A stretch of DNA of 64,000 nucleotides from Candidatus Zhuqueibacterota bacterium (GCA_029261995.1 JAJDAF010000039.1:248001-312000); one strand, 5' to 3'; numbered from the stretch's first letter, positions 52,432 through 60,786 are shown. Notes: generated by a model from the letters alone, not told the origin. Program-made: numbers and translations.

Positions 52432-54791
52432 TGACAGACTCTGAGCATCTGCAAGACGAAAAAGTTGTCGAACTTCTGAAAGCGCTTGGACGGGCGTATC
52501 TCGAAAACGGTGAGCATGACAAGGCCGTCGAGAAGTTTCGTCAGTTGACCAACACGAATTCCGAAGATGCTGATCTTTGGCTCAACTACGCATTCGCGCT
52601 TGCCGAAACCGAGGCAATCTCAGAGGATGCGTTGCAGGCCTACGGCAAAGCCGCTTCATTCCTGCCAGATGATGAGAAGTTGCATCTAACCCTGGCCTCT
52701 CTGTTCCTGAAAAAAGAAATCACCACAGGCCCCGCTCTACGCGTCTACCGGCGGACTCTTGGTTTTCAGCCCGAGTCCGAGAGTCAAATTCGTGAGGCGA
52801 TGGGGAAAATTTTCCAGGAAACAACTGAGACCATCACCATTCCGGAAATCCGGGAGACGCTACTGGACTGCATCGATAATCCAGATCTGTTGTCCCTGTT
52901 TCTCACCACGGCCTGGCGCGACAAAAAATTCGCGGAAACCCTGGAAATCTTGCGCGACCTCTACATGACGTCGAACAAGAATGAGCTTTATCTGAAGGCG
53001 CTTTACCACACTCTGTTGGAAAACAAGTCGAGTTCTGAAGAGACCGGGCAATACTTTGTTCTCGCGCCAACCTACGCTCAATACTGCCTGAAATACCACA
53101 ACAGCGAAGCTCCATTGTCGCGAATCGTACAAATGGAAGGACATCTCGATTTCAAGAATCTCTTCCTCGCGTTGCGGAAAAATCAGGACCAGCAGGTGGT
53201 CAAGGATGACGAATACGAATTCTTTCTGCTGGACAAGTCAATTGAACAAATCGATGAGGTGACGGAGTCAATCAATCTTCCCGTCCACATTCAGCCCACC
53301 TTCAGCCTTGTGGCAGATCTGCTCGGCAAAGTGCAGAAAAATAACGGTGCGGCGGATATGGAGATTGTCCAACCCGAAACCGGCGCGAACACTGTGGCTA
53401 TTTTCGAGATCACGAACTACGACTCAAAACCCGAACTCTCGAAACTGCCGTTTGAGACATTTCTCAAGCTCATTTCGGCCGAACTGGCAAGCAAACCTGG
53501 CGTCACAATGTGTACAACCTCAGACGGCATCATTGCGCTTGGCGCCAACCCGGGCAAAATGCTGACAGACGCAACCGAAATCCTGCAGAAGCTGGAACGC
53601 TACAACACGGTGGTCGAGGACTTTGAACGCATCGAACTGACCATCACGCTGCACTGCAGCCCGATTCCCTTTCGCGATTTGGAACACGAGGGCATCCGCG
53701 AAATCCGAAAAGCCTTCAAAATTCATAACCTTGATGAGATTGCAGAGCAACAAAACGGTAAGGCGCCTGTCTCAAACAGTCAGATTTGTACCAGCGATGA
53801 ACTGGCGAATCAGGTCAGCAACCCCGGCCTGGTTGAGCTTGGGCAGTTCAAATTTCCGTTTTTTCCCGCCGAACACCTGGTCCACCAGCTCCAAAATGGC
53901 GCACCTGGACCTGCTGCTACCAAAACCGGGCCGAGCAAGCAGTACGGCAAATACGAAATCCAGGAAACCCTGAAAGAGAGCGCACTCGGTTCGACGTTCC
54001 GCGGCTACGATCCTCAGTTGGAGCGGCCCGTCATTGTCAAATCGTTTAACACAACAGCCCTGGCCGGAGCGCATCAGTTCGCGAGCCTGAAGAAGCATTT
54101 CTATGAAGAGATACGGCAGTTCAACCGGATCAACCACCCCAATATTGGTGTGATTTACGACGCTGGTGAGCAGGCAGACAACTTATATCTGGTACGGGAA
54201 TTCATCGAAGGCACAGCCTTGAGCAGCCACTTGAACGGCCAGACAAATGCGCCAGTTGACTTCATCGTCGAGCTGTTTACCCGGATTTGCAAGCTCCTGG
54301 AGCACTTCCATCAAACTGAAGTCTGGCACAGAAACCTGCGTCCGGACAACATTTTCCTGGTTGCCCACAACGACATCAAGATTGTCGATGGCAGCGTCTT
54401 GCCACTTTGGTCGAACGACGACATTCGCGTAAATGAGATCGAAATCCTGTCGTATGCCTCGCCCGAACAGATTCAAAAGGCCAAGCTGGACGAAACCTGC
54501 GACATCTTTCAGCTCGGCACCATGCTGTACGAAAGCCTGACAGGCACCAATCCATTCCGCGCCGACTCTCCGGCCACGGTACGGATGAGGGTTCTCGTGG
54601 ACCATCCAAAACCGCCCACATTCCTGAACAAGAGTTTACCTAAGGCCGTGGATGCCATACTGGTGAAGGCTCTGTCAAAAGACCCGGAAAATCGCCATCG
54701 CACGGTGAAAGAACTGGAATCCGAACTGAAGGAACTCATCCCTGGACGGGAAACATCTACCAAAGGCCGCACCTTCGAAATAATAAAATAA
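52431..54791 (+). CDS. TPR / cyclase-like / pseudokinase protein (cassette B)
   Basis: This 786-residue paralog of the protein at 30669 has TPRs (about 1-200), a degenerate cyclase-like domain (about 318-480; VAIFEITNYDSKPELSKLPF), and a kinase fold (about 505-775). The catalytic loop reads VWHRNLRPDN with Asn635 in place of Asp, and DFG reads IVDGSVL (D653-G-S). The ATP-lysine equivalent (VIVK) and the APE region as SPEQI remain. It is therefore a pseudokinase with the same HRN substitution as the cassette A protein but a different DFG change. The start codon overlaps the upstream stop by one base (TAATG), so translation is probably coupled. Confidence 0.9.
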   Translation: MTDSEHLQDEKVVELLKALGRAYLENGEHDKAVEKFRQLTNTNSEDADLWLNYAFALAETEAISEDALQAYGKAASFLPDDEKLHLTLASLFLKKEITTGPALRVYRRTLGFQPESESQIREAMGKIFQETTETITIPEIRETLLDCIDNPDLLSLFLTTAWRDKKFAETLEILRDLYMTSNKNELYLKALYHTLLENKSSSEETGQYFVLAPTYAQYCLKYHNSEAPLSRIVQMEGHLDFKNLFLALRKNQDQQVVKDDEYEFFLLDKSIEQIDEVTESINLPVHIQPTFSLVADLLGKVQKNNGAADMEIVQPETGANTVAIFEITNYDSKPELSKLPFETFLKLISAELASKPGVTMCTTSDGIIALGANPGKMLTDATEILQKLERYNTVVEDFERIELTITLHCSPIPFRDLEHEGIREIRKAFKIHNLDEIAEQQNGKAPVSNSQICTSDELANQVSNPGLVELGQFKFPFFPAEHLVHQLQNGAPGPAATKTGPSKQYGKYEIQETLKESALGSTFRGYDPQLERPVIVKSFNTTALAGAHQFASLKKHFYEEIRQFNRINHPNIGVIYDAGEQADNLYLVREFIEGTALSSHLNGQTNAPVDFIVELFTRICKLLEHFHQTEVWHRNLRPDNIFLVAHNDIKIVDGSVLPLWSNDDIRVNEIEILSYASPEQIQKAKLDETCDIFQLGTMLYESLTGTNPFRADSPATVRMRVLVDHPKPPTFLNKSLPKAVDAILVKALSKDPENRHRTVKELESELKELIPGRETSTKGRTFEIIK

Positions 54792-55073
54792 GGCGCTGAC
54801 ACATTTTTTTCTTGTGTTGATTCAGTTTTTTTTGTAACATAAACCTATCGGGATCAGCAGCATGTATCCTGGGAGAAATCGTCTCCACCGGCTTCAGTAC
54901 AGAAAGCGCAGTTACCGACCTCGCCCCGCAATTAGCACACGCGTTGTTAATCTCTCCCACTCTCTAAAACCCTTTTGATTGCTTTGCGTCAGTTGCCCAA
55001 TTAGGCTGCCCAAACAATTTTGAGGAATTATTTCATCTCAACGAGTCTATATAATAAAGCAAGGCCAACGCCC

Positions 55074-55099
55074 AAAATACCACGAACGTGGTATTTTTT
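55074..55099 (+). terminator. Terminator-like hairpin
   Basis: AAAATACCAC (55074-55083) pairs with GTGGTATTTT (55088-55097) around a GAAC loop; the descending arm runs into six Ts (55094-55099). It lies about 290 bp after the cassette B stop and about 150 bp before the polysaccharide operon, so it likely separates the two units. It could also be an attenuator of the latter. Confidence 0.5.
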
Positions 55100-55134
55100 A
55101 TCACCTGATTACTTAATAATATATTTACAAGACC

Positions 55135-55150
55135 GGGCATTGTTCTAGCT
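55135..55150 (+). promoter_or_regulatory. Sigma-54-like promoter upstream of the polysaccharide operon
   Basis: GGGCAT, five bases, TAGCT: GG (55136-55137) and GC (55148-55149) are 10 nt apart and GGCA of the -24 box is present, but the -12 box (TAGCT) is imperfect. A start near 55161 would leave a leader of about 70 nt. Chance matches of this quality are possible in a 440-bp gap. Confidence 0.3.
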
Positions 55151-55152
55151 TT

Positions 55153-55164
55153 GGCGGTAACGCC
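55153..55164 (+). promoter_or_regulatory. ops-like element GGCGGTAACGCC
   Basis: It matches the RfaH/NusG ops element (GGCGGTAGC) at the first seven bases and can fold into GGCG-GTAA-CGCC. Such sites precede polysaccharide operons and recruit specialised NusG paralogs to prevent early termination. No such paralog is visible in the window, so the role is speculative. Confidence 0.3.
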
Positions 55165-55167
55165 GAC

Positions 55168-55196
55168 TCGATTAACGATATAAATGACTTAATCGA
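55168..55196. promoter_or_regulatory. Palindrome TCGATTAA/TTAATCGA
   Basis: Perfect 8-base arms (55168-55175, 55189-55196) with a 13-nt spacer, 35 bp upstream of the Wza-like start. This is an operator-like position; the XRE-type regulator encoded at 57504 is one candidate ligand. Confidence 0.4.
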
Positions 55197-55230
55197 AACC
55201 ACAGTCACCCCATTCTAAGCGATCAGTAAA

Positions 55231-55986
55231 ATGATGAAAAACAGCAGAAGACTCGCCACACTTTCTTGTGCCTTCATTTCATTGTGGTGTTGGAGCTGCA
55301 GTAATGCACCAACGCCATTGATGAACTCGGGCAATCTCAAAGGCGGCGGCCCCTTATTCGCATCTACCCGCGCTACGTCGGAAATGCCAGAGTACCGCCT
55401 GGGCTTTGGCGATGTTTTGGAAGTCAAATTCTTCCGTAACCCTCAATTCAATGAGTCATTGCTGGTGCGGCCAGACGGCAGGGTCAGTCTGGCCAAAGTA
55501 GGCGAACTCCACGTCGCCGGCATGACGCCAGTTGAGTTGGACAGCGTCATCACCCGAACCTACGGTGAGTTTCTGCTCGAACCCGAAGTGACCGTGATTG
55601 TGCGCGAGTTTGGCGGCTACCAGATTTATGTTCTGGGTGAAGTGAGTTCGCCAGGCGGCTATCCGGTGCAGCGCAACATGACGGTGCTACAGGCGCTGGC
55701 ATCGGCGGGAGGCACCAAGAACTCCGCCAAACTCGGCAATGTCATGGTGCTGCGCCGCGGACAGGGCGAGGCTATTGAAGCCAAAAAGCTGGACGTGCGG
55801 CGTCCCGTGAGGGCAAAAAGGGAGTCTGACATCATTGGCAATGACATTTATCTGCAACCGCACGACATCATCTACGTGCCAAAGACTTTCGTCGCGAGTG
55901 CGTCGGATTTTATGCGCCAGGTTTACTCCGGCTTTCTGCCACCGCTCGACCTCTATTTGAGAGCTGTCCTTTTTTATGATCTCTAG
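55231..55986 (+). CDS. Wza-like polysaccharide export lipoprotein
   Basis: This 251-residue protein has an N-terminal signal ending LWCWSCSN, with Cys23 (or Cys20) as the likely lipid anchor. The Poly_export domain (YRLGFGDVLEVKFFRNPQFN) is followed by SLBB-type segments (VYVLGEVSSPGGYPV as seen in YQIYVLGEV, and QALASAGGTKNSAKLGNVMV). Such proteins form the outer-membrane channel for capsular or secreted polysaccharide. It heads a plus-strand operon with Wzz, CpsD-like, sugar transferase, Wzx and a Wzy candidate. Compared with E. coli Wza (379 residues) it is short, so the periplasmic part is reduced. Confidence 0.92.
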   Translation: MMKNSRRLATLSCAFISLWCWSCSNAPTPLMNSGNLKGGGPLFASTRATSEMPEYRLGFGDVLEVKFFRNPQFNESLLVRPDGRVSLAKVGELHVAGMTPVELDSVITRTYGEFLLEPEVTVIVREFGGYQIYVLGEVSSPGGYPVQRNMTVLQALASAGGTKNSAKLGNVMVLRRGQGEAIEAKKLDVRRPVRAKRESDIIGNDIYLQPHDIIYVPKTFVASASDFMRQVYSGFLPPLDLYLRAVLFYDL

Positions 55987-56006
55987 ATCAAGACGGGAGC
56001 AAGACC

Positions 56007-57431
56007 ATGCAGCAATCTTACCCAAATGGCCACGGAAGCAAGACAGGCCCGGCGTCTGACGCCCTGAAACGATTCGTTGAAACAGCCTTCAAACGCAAGA
56101 AACTGATCGTCTGGGTCTTTCTGAGTGTGGTTGCGATTGTTACCCTGGCCAGTTTCGTCATGCCACCAATATTCAGAGCCACGGCCACCATCATCATCGA
56201 GCGAGAGCAACAGTCAGATACGGCGCTCTTATTCAGAATGAATCTTCCGTCACAATATGAAAAATACGACTGGTTGAAGTCCGAACTGGAGATTCTGAAC
56301 AGCTACCCGGTGACGGCCCGCGTTGTCAGCAAATTGGGATTTGTGCAAGAGCCGGCAGATCAGGATGAAGAAGCCCGCAGACAATTCGAGAAAGAAATTC
56401 TGAAATTTCAAAAGAAACTGAGTGTGGAACTGGGCCGTGGCAGCAACGTGATTGCAGTCGGATTTGAGGAGAAAGACCCACGCCTGGCGGCGCAAACCGC
56501 AAATGAAGTCATCGCGACCTATTTGCGCTACCGCTCAGAAGTGCACGACGAGTCAGGTACCTACCGTTTCCTCGAAGAGCAAATGCAGATGGCCGATGAG
56601 AAGCTGCGCGAGCTGGAACAAAGTCAAGCAAACTTCAAGGACCGCGAACACCTGATTGCGCCCGAAACCCAGCTTGAAATACTGTTAGGCAAACTGGCGG
56701 ACTTCGAGAAAACCGTCACCACAGTCCGCACCAGGCGCATCGGAAAGGAGGCAAAGCTCGCTGTTGTGAAAGAGCAGCTTGACCAAGCGGTCAAAGACGT
56801 CAGCATCCCATCGACGGACGTGAGCGACAGCCCGAGCCGGGAAAAGTACATCGCCAAACTCAAAGGCGAATTGCTCGACATGGAGATTCGGAAAGACCGT
56901 CTTTTGCAGAGGTTCAAGCCGACTTACGAGGAAATCGTCGAATTGAAGCAGGACATTGCCGCCACACGCGACAAGATAAAGAGCGAAATCCGGCAAATCA
57001 TCCGTGAGGAAGAAACAGCAATCAAAGCACTGATTGCAGAAGAACGCGCCCTGCGGCAGTCCATCGAAGGCATTGAGCGCGAGGTTTCCACCTTCGCGCA
57101 AAAAGAATATGAAATGGCGCAAATCAGCCGGGGAATCGATGACAAGCGCGAAGTCTACTCCATGCTATTGAAACAGCGTGAGGAAGCCCGTCTATCTCGA
57201 GCGAAACTCGAGCGCGGTGTGAAAGTCAAAATTATCAGTCCGGCTGTGGCGCCGACAAAGCCGGACAGGCCACGGAAATTATTGAATATCCTGCTAGCCG
57301 TGATTGTCGGCCTGCTGGGTGGATTCGCTGCTGCATTTATCGTGGAGCTGAACGACCATTCGGTCAGTTCCCAGGAGGAATTGGAAGAAATTACCGGCGT
57401 CAGGGCGCTTGGCTCAGTACGCGACCTTTGA
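56007..57431 (+). CDS. Wzz/Wzc-type chain-length determinant
   Basis: This 474-residue protein has one membrane helix near residues 34-52 (LIVWVFLSVVAIVTLASFV) and a second near 428-450. Between them lies a periplasmic, largely coiled-coil domain (LREQSQANFKDREHLIAPETQ-type helices). The second helix is preceded by a proline-rich SPAVAPTKPDRPRK, the usual P-x2-P-x4-SPK-type signature. There is no kinase domain fused at the C-terminus: the ATPase partner is encoded separately at 58823. It sets polymer length and links the inner-membrane synthesis to the Wza-like channel. GGGAGC precedes the start. Confidence 0.92.
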   Translation: MQQSYPNGHGSKTGPASDALKRFVETAFKRKKLIVWVFLSVVAIVTLASFVMPPIFRATATIIIEREQQSDTALLFRMNLPSQYEKYDWLKSELEILNSYPVTARVVSKLGFVQEPADQDEEARRQFEKEILKFQKKLSVELGRGSNVIAVGFEEKDPRLAAQTANEVIATYLRYRSEVHDESGTYRFLEEQMQMADEKLRELEQSQANFKDREHLIAPETQLEILLGKLADFEKTVTTVRTRRIGKEAKLAVVKEQLDQAVKDVSIPSTDVSDSPSREKYIAKLKGELLDMEIRKDRLLQRFKPTYEEIVELKQDIAATRDKIKSEIRQIIREEETAIKALIAEERALRQSIEGIEREVSTFAQKEYEMAQISRGIDDKREVYSMLLKQREEARLSRAKLERGVKVKIISPAVAPTKPDRPRKLLNILLAVIVGLLGGFAAAFIVELNDHSVSSQEELEEITGVRALGSVRDL

Positions 57432-57503
57432 TTTGCACCCGTGGCCACGTCCTGCCTTTGGGAGTTGGAGAACGTAGTACAAAGATTCAAAGGTGGGGTC
57501 ACG

Positions 57504-57695
57504 ATGAACAGGCTCAAAGTTAAACGTTGGGAGCTGGGGGTTAAGCAGTACGAACTAGCAGGAAAACTTCATTGCAGCGCACCATACCTTTCTATGGTAG
57601 AAAACGGCAGAGTCGAGCCGACAGAAGAGTTCAAACAGCGGGCTGCGAACATCTTAAAATTGTCCGTATTCGAGTTGTTTCCTGAAGAGAAGTAA
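57504..57695 (+). CDS. Small XRE-family helix-turn-helix regulator
   Basis: The ATG at 57504, preceded by GGTGGGG, gives a 63-residue protein that is little more than a Cro/C1-type helix-turn-helix: RWELGVKQYELAGKLHCS, SAPYLSMVENGRVEPTEE, then KRAANIL-like helix FKQRAANILKLSVFELF. An in-frame GTG at 57441 would add 21 unrelated residues. It sits between the Wzz and ExeA-like genes and probably regulates the polysaccharide operon, possibly through the palindrome at 55168. The binding site is not shown by the sequence. Confidence 0.85.
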   Translation: MNRLKVKRWELGVKQYELAGKLHCSAPYLSMVENGRVEPTEEFKQRAANILKLSVFELFPEEK

Positions 57696-57713
57696 TATTT
57701 TGTGGTGACAGTA

Positions 57714-58799
57714 ATGTATCTGGATTTCTACGGAATCACGGAGAAGCCGTTCACGCTTTCGCCTAATCCGAGATATTTGTACTACAGCCGAAAGCACAAG
57801 GAGGCGCTTTCTCAAATCATCTACGCGGTGACCGAGCACTACGGCTACATGGTGCTGACCGGCGATGTCGGCACGGGAAAAACCACGTTGATCAACGCTC
57901 TGCTGCAGTGCCTGCCCGGAGATTTTGAGGTGGCAAAGATCTTCCACACCGTCCTGAGTCCAAAAGGACTCATCCAGAATATCTGCAAAGAATTCAAAAT
58001 CAGTTTCGAGAATTACACCATGGCCGAGCTCATCTTCAAATTGCACAGCCACCTGACCCAAAACCACAAGAACGGAAGGAAATCCCTCCTTATCCTGGAC
58101 GAAGCACAGAATCTCAGTGAGAATATTCTAGAGGAGATTCGCCTGCTCTCGAACTTCGAAGCCAACGATGAAAAGTTCATTCAGATCCTGCTGGTGGGGC
58201 AACCTGAACTCGAAGACAAGCTCTCCAGGCACAGCCTGAGGCAACTGCGGGACCGCATCAATCTGAAATACGACCTCAGCCGGCTGCAAGCCGAAGATAC
58301 CGCGGCCTACATTGCGCACCGCCTCAGAATTTCAGGCTATCCCGACAACGGAAGCGTGTTCACAAAAAAAGCCCTTGAACAAATTCAGGCTGTCTCAGAG
58401 GGGATTCCAAGAAAAATCAACATTGCCTGCGACAACGCCATGTTGCTCGGATACGCGAAAAATGTCAAACCAATCGACGACCGAATCGTCGCCGAATCCT
58501 GCGTGCAGCATCAACCCAGGCACTCAAATGGCAGCGCACGCAGTGAGACCCACACCATCGCAAGAACAGTAGGTGAAATCAGCGTCACCGGCGCAAGCCA
58601 GCCGTCTGCACAAACTGGCCAGCAACCGAAAAACCTGGATGATGTTCTGCGGCGCATTCTTGCAGAACACAAATTGTTTGTCGCGCAGCCTTTTTCCTGG
58701 CTCGGTTGGTGTGCGCTGTTTTTGCTACTCGCTTTCGTCGTGACAGGCGCGGTCATTCTGGCTCTCTGGCTCGCCAGCAAATTCAACATTTTGACTTAG
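57714..58799 (+). CDS. ExeA/GspA-like AAA ATPase with a C-terminal membrane helix
   Basis: From ATG 57714 the protein is 361 residues and begins MYLDFYGITEKPFTLSPNPRY, the hallmark of the ExeA/GspA-like ATPases. GTG codons at 57702-57705 are the alternative. Walker A is GDVGTGKTT, Walker B is SLLILDEAQN. After residue 280 a flexible linker leads to one membrane helix near the end (ALFLLLAFVVTGAVILALWL). Similar ATPases occur in exopolysaccharide clusters, where they may connect export to the wall. No peptidoglycan-binding domain is seen at the C-terminus, in contrast to GspA. It lies between the XRE regulator and the CpsD-like gene. Confidence 0.88.
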   Translation: MYLDFYGITEKPFTLSPNPRYLYYSRKHKEALSQIIYAVTEHYGYMVLTGDVGTGKTTLINALLQCLPGDFEVAKIFHTVLSPKGLIQNICKEFKISFENYTMAELIFKLHSHLTQNHKNGRKSLLILDEAQNLSENILEEIRLLSNFEANDEKFIQILLVGQPELEDKLSRHSLRQLRDRINLKYDLSRLQAEDTAAYIAHRLRISGYPDNGSVFTKKALEQIQAVSEGIPRKINIACDNAMLLGYAKNVKPIDDRIVAESCVQHQPRHSNGSARSETHTIARTVGEISVTGASQPSAQTGQQPKNLDDVLRRILAEHKLFVAQPFSWLGWCALFLLLAFVVTGAVILALWLASKFNILT

Positions 58800-58822
58800 A
58801 CTCAGCAACGTAAGGGTAGGCC

Positions 58823-59605
58823 ATGGATAATATTCAGGATGTCTTGAAACGAGCCCGCGACGAGGGCAAAATCGACGCAACCTTGCTCCCATGGGAAAAC
58901 AAGGAGCGAGAAAGGGATGCCCGCGCTCTAGACGACGAGCAAACCAGGGACCGTGCCGTTCAACTACAGCCTCGGCCACTCGCCATTTCTGAAGCTTTTC
59001 TCAGCGATATGCAAAGAACGGTGGAGAACCTCAAAACCGAGGCAGGGAAAAAGAAGTGGAGCGTGCTTGGTTTCGCCAGCGCCAGGGAGGGCGAAGGCAC
59101 ATCGACGCTGCTGGCTGCTGCCGCAACTATCCTGGCTGGCCGGGGCGACAACGTCCTGTTGCTGGACGTGCATAGCCACCGACCCGCGCTGAACGCCCTG
59201 TTTAATAAAGCGCTCAGTCCGGGATTAGGCGAACTGCTGGCAAACGAGGTGGACTTCGACAATTGCATCAACTCGATCGCCGACCGCGGACTGGATTTGC
59301 TGACTTGCGGTAATCACTCTGGGGTCAGTTCGGCGTCGGACAATCTCTCCGCCCTGATCTCGGAAAAGCGCGACCACTATGACTGGATTTTTCTCGACCT
59401 GCCACCCGTCATTCAATATGCCGAGGCGCTGGGATTGAGTAAACTTTGTGAAGCTGTCATTCTGGTGGTTGGCGCCAACAAGACCCGGCGAGAGGCAGTC
59501 CGAGCCACCGTTGAACAGCTTGCCAGAGCGGGCGTTCCGGTCCTCGGTTCTATTCTAAACAGACGCAAATTCTATTTGCCAGAAGGAATCTACAACAGAT
59601 TATGA
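58823..59605 (+). CDS. CpsD/BY-kinase-like ATPase with altered Walker A
   Basis: This 260-residue protein has the CpsD/CapB layout. It differs from active BY-kinases in Walker A: SAREGEGTSTLLA has Thr where the nucleotide-binding Lys of GEGKST is expected. Walker A' reads NVLLLDVHSHRPALN (usually LLIDxDxRxP), and Walker B IFLDLPPV is normal. Only two C-terminal Tyr residues (KFYLPEGIYNRL) could act as the autophosphorylation cluster. It may be a low-activity or regulatory subunit of the Wzz protein encoded at 56007, to which BY-kinases usually bind. The ATGA overlap with the next gene links it to the initiating transferase. Confidence 0.85.
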   Translation: MDNIQDVLKRARDEGKIDATLLPWENKERERDARALDDEQTRDRAVQLQPRPLAISEAFLSDMQRTVENLKTEAGKKKWSVLGFASAREGEGTSTLLAAAATILAGRGDNVLLLDVHSHRPALNALFNKALSPGLGELLANEVDFDNCINSIADRGLDLLTCGNHSGVSSASDNLSALISEKRDHYDWIFLDLPPVIQYAEALGLSKLCEAVILVVGANKTRREAVRATVEQLARAGVPVLGSILNRRKFYLPEGIYNRL

Positions 59606-60786
59606 CAACCCAGAATCATCCGTTGAAAGATCATGCTCGCTTTTCGGATGAACTCCACATCTTCAGCGAGTCGCGCTTTCTTCACGTTCTCAGACAGGAA
59701 CGAGCCCGATCTGACCGCAATGACCAAGCCTTCTCACTCGCGATTTTCAAGGTCTATGGGTTGCAGAACAATCGGGAGTCGGAAGCTGAGTTCATCGAAC
59801 TCGTTGCCAGACGCATTCGGCTCACCGACCACATTGGATGGTTTAACCGGCGCACGCTCGGTGTCATTCTTCCTGAAACGCCGGCCAAAGGAGCCTGGAA
59901 AGTGGTCCGAGAAATTCGGGAACAGTGCCGACCACTAGGGTCAGAAGTCGAATGCACGGTTTACACCTATCCCCGGCAGTCCCTGCCGCAATTGGACAGC
60001 GCTGGCGGAGAGAACGGCCAAAGCCTACTTTCAAGAAGCGGTCACCACGCGGCAACCAAGCCATCCGACCGGGCAACCGCGAACCGCGAACCGACCGAAA
60101 AAGGCCAAACCATTCGGGCCGAAGCCATTGAACCGGTCATGCTGCGCAGCGGCCACCGCACAAAACGACTGGTCGACATCCTGGGGGCGAGCCTGCTTCT
60201 GGCTCTGCTCTCCCCCCTGTTTTTGGTGATTGCCGTGGCGATCAAATACGTGTCAAAGGGACCCGCAATCTTCAGTCAGACCAGACTCGGATACCTGGGG
60301 AGGCCGTTTCGCTTCTACAAATTCAGGACGATGGAACACGGCGCATCGACGGTAGCGCACCTCAAGCATCTCGACAGACTCATAACCAAAGACACTCCGA
60401 TGACGAAGCTCGATGCCGGCGATGACATGCGGGTCTTCCCCCTAGGCCGGGTTCTGCGCCAAACGATGCTCGATGAACTGCCGCAACTGGTGAATGTGCT
60501 GCGGGGAGAAATGAGTCTCGTAGGCCCCAGGCCATGTATGCCATACGAAGCGCTCAATTACGCCCGCTGGCAGCATCGCCGCTTCGACTGCCTCCCTGGC
60601 ATGACTGGCCTTTGGCAGGTGAGCGGCAAGAACAGAACAACATTCAAAGAAATGATTCGGATGGACATTACTTATGCGAGCAAACGGTCTCTCCTGCTCG
60701 ATCTCATGATATTGTTCAGGACGATTCCATTTGTTTTCCAACAAGTCAAACTCACATTGAACTCAAGGCAAAATGTCAAGAGGTAA
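59602..60786 (+). CDS. Initiating sugar transferase with a degenerate GGDEF-like N-terminus
   Basis: Residues 185-394 are a bacterial sugar transferase (WbaP/WcaJ type): one membrane helix (LVDILGASLLLALLSPLFLVI), then FSQTRLGYLGRPFRFYKFRTM, MLDELPQLVNVLRGEMSLVGPRP (read in two parts) and PGMTGLWQVSGK. It attaches the first sugar phosphate to undecaprenyl phosphate. The N-terminal ~125 residues resemble a GGDEF fold without the signature (FLHVLRQERARSDRNDQAFSLA, LTDHIGWFNRRTLGVILPETP, read in parts), so it could sense a nucleotide or be purely structural. A disordered linker joins the halves. Such a fusion is uncommon; it may put polysaccharide initiation under nucleotide control (inference). 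Confidence 0.88.
   Translation: MTTQNHPLKDHARFSDELHIFSESRFLHVLRQERARSDRNDQAFSLAIFKVYGLQNNRESEAEFIELVARRIRLTDHIGWFNRRTLGVILPETPAKGAWKVVREIREQCRPLGSEVECTVYTYPRQSLPQLDSAGGENGQSLLSRSGHHAATKPSDRATANREPTEKGQTIRAEAIEPVMLRSGHRTKRLVDILGASLLLALLSPLFLVIAVAIKYVSKGPAIFSQTRLGYLGRPFRFYKFRTMEHGASTVAHLKHLDRLITKDTPMTKLDAGDDMRVFPLGRVLRQTMLDELPQLVNVLRGEMSLVGPRPCMPYEALNYARWQHRRFDCLPGMTGLWQVSGKNRTTFKEMIRMDITYASKRSLLLDLMILFRTIPFVFQQVKLTLNSRQNVKR

Larger units (their letters stand above)
54792..55230 (+). other. Intergenic region before the exopolysaccharide locus
   Basis: A 439-bp gap between the end of the signalling cassette and the Wza-like gene. Apart from the elements listed separately (hairpin at 55074, sigma-54-like site, ops-like element, palindrome) it contains a TATAAT at 55050-55055 without a matching -35 box, a weak GGAGA/TCTCC hairpin at 54872-54886, and T-rich sequence right after the cassette stop. 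No convincing gene was seen. Confidence 0.7.

Noticed and set aside
23504-54791. Type VI secretion system
   Set aside because: Kinase, FHA and PP2C genes recall it, but no TssB/TssC, Hcp, VgrG, ClpV or TssM gene is present; the machine genes are pilus-like.
54862-54978. A 38-codon Arg-rich frame after cassette B and an antisense 67-codon frame with a CxxC motif across the same stretch
   Set aside because: Neither has a good ribosome-binding site, and the antisense frame runs into the cassette B coding end. Composition does not look like a gene.
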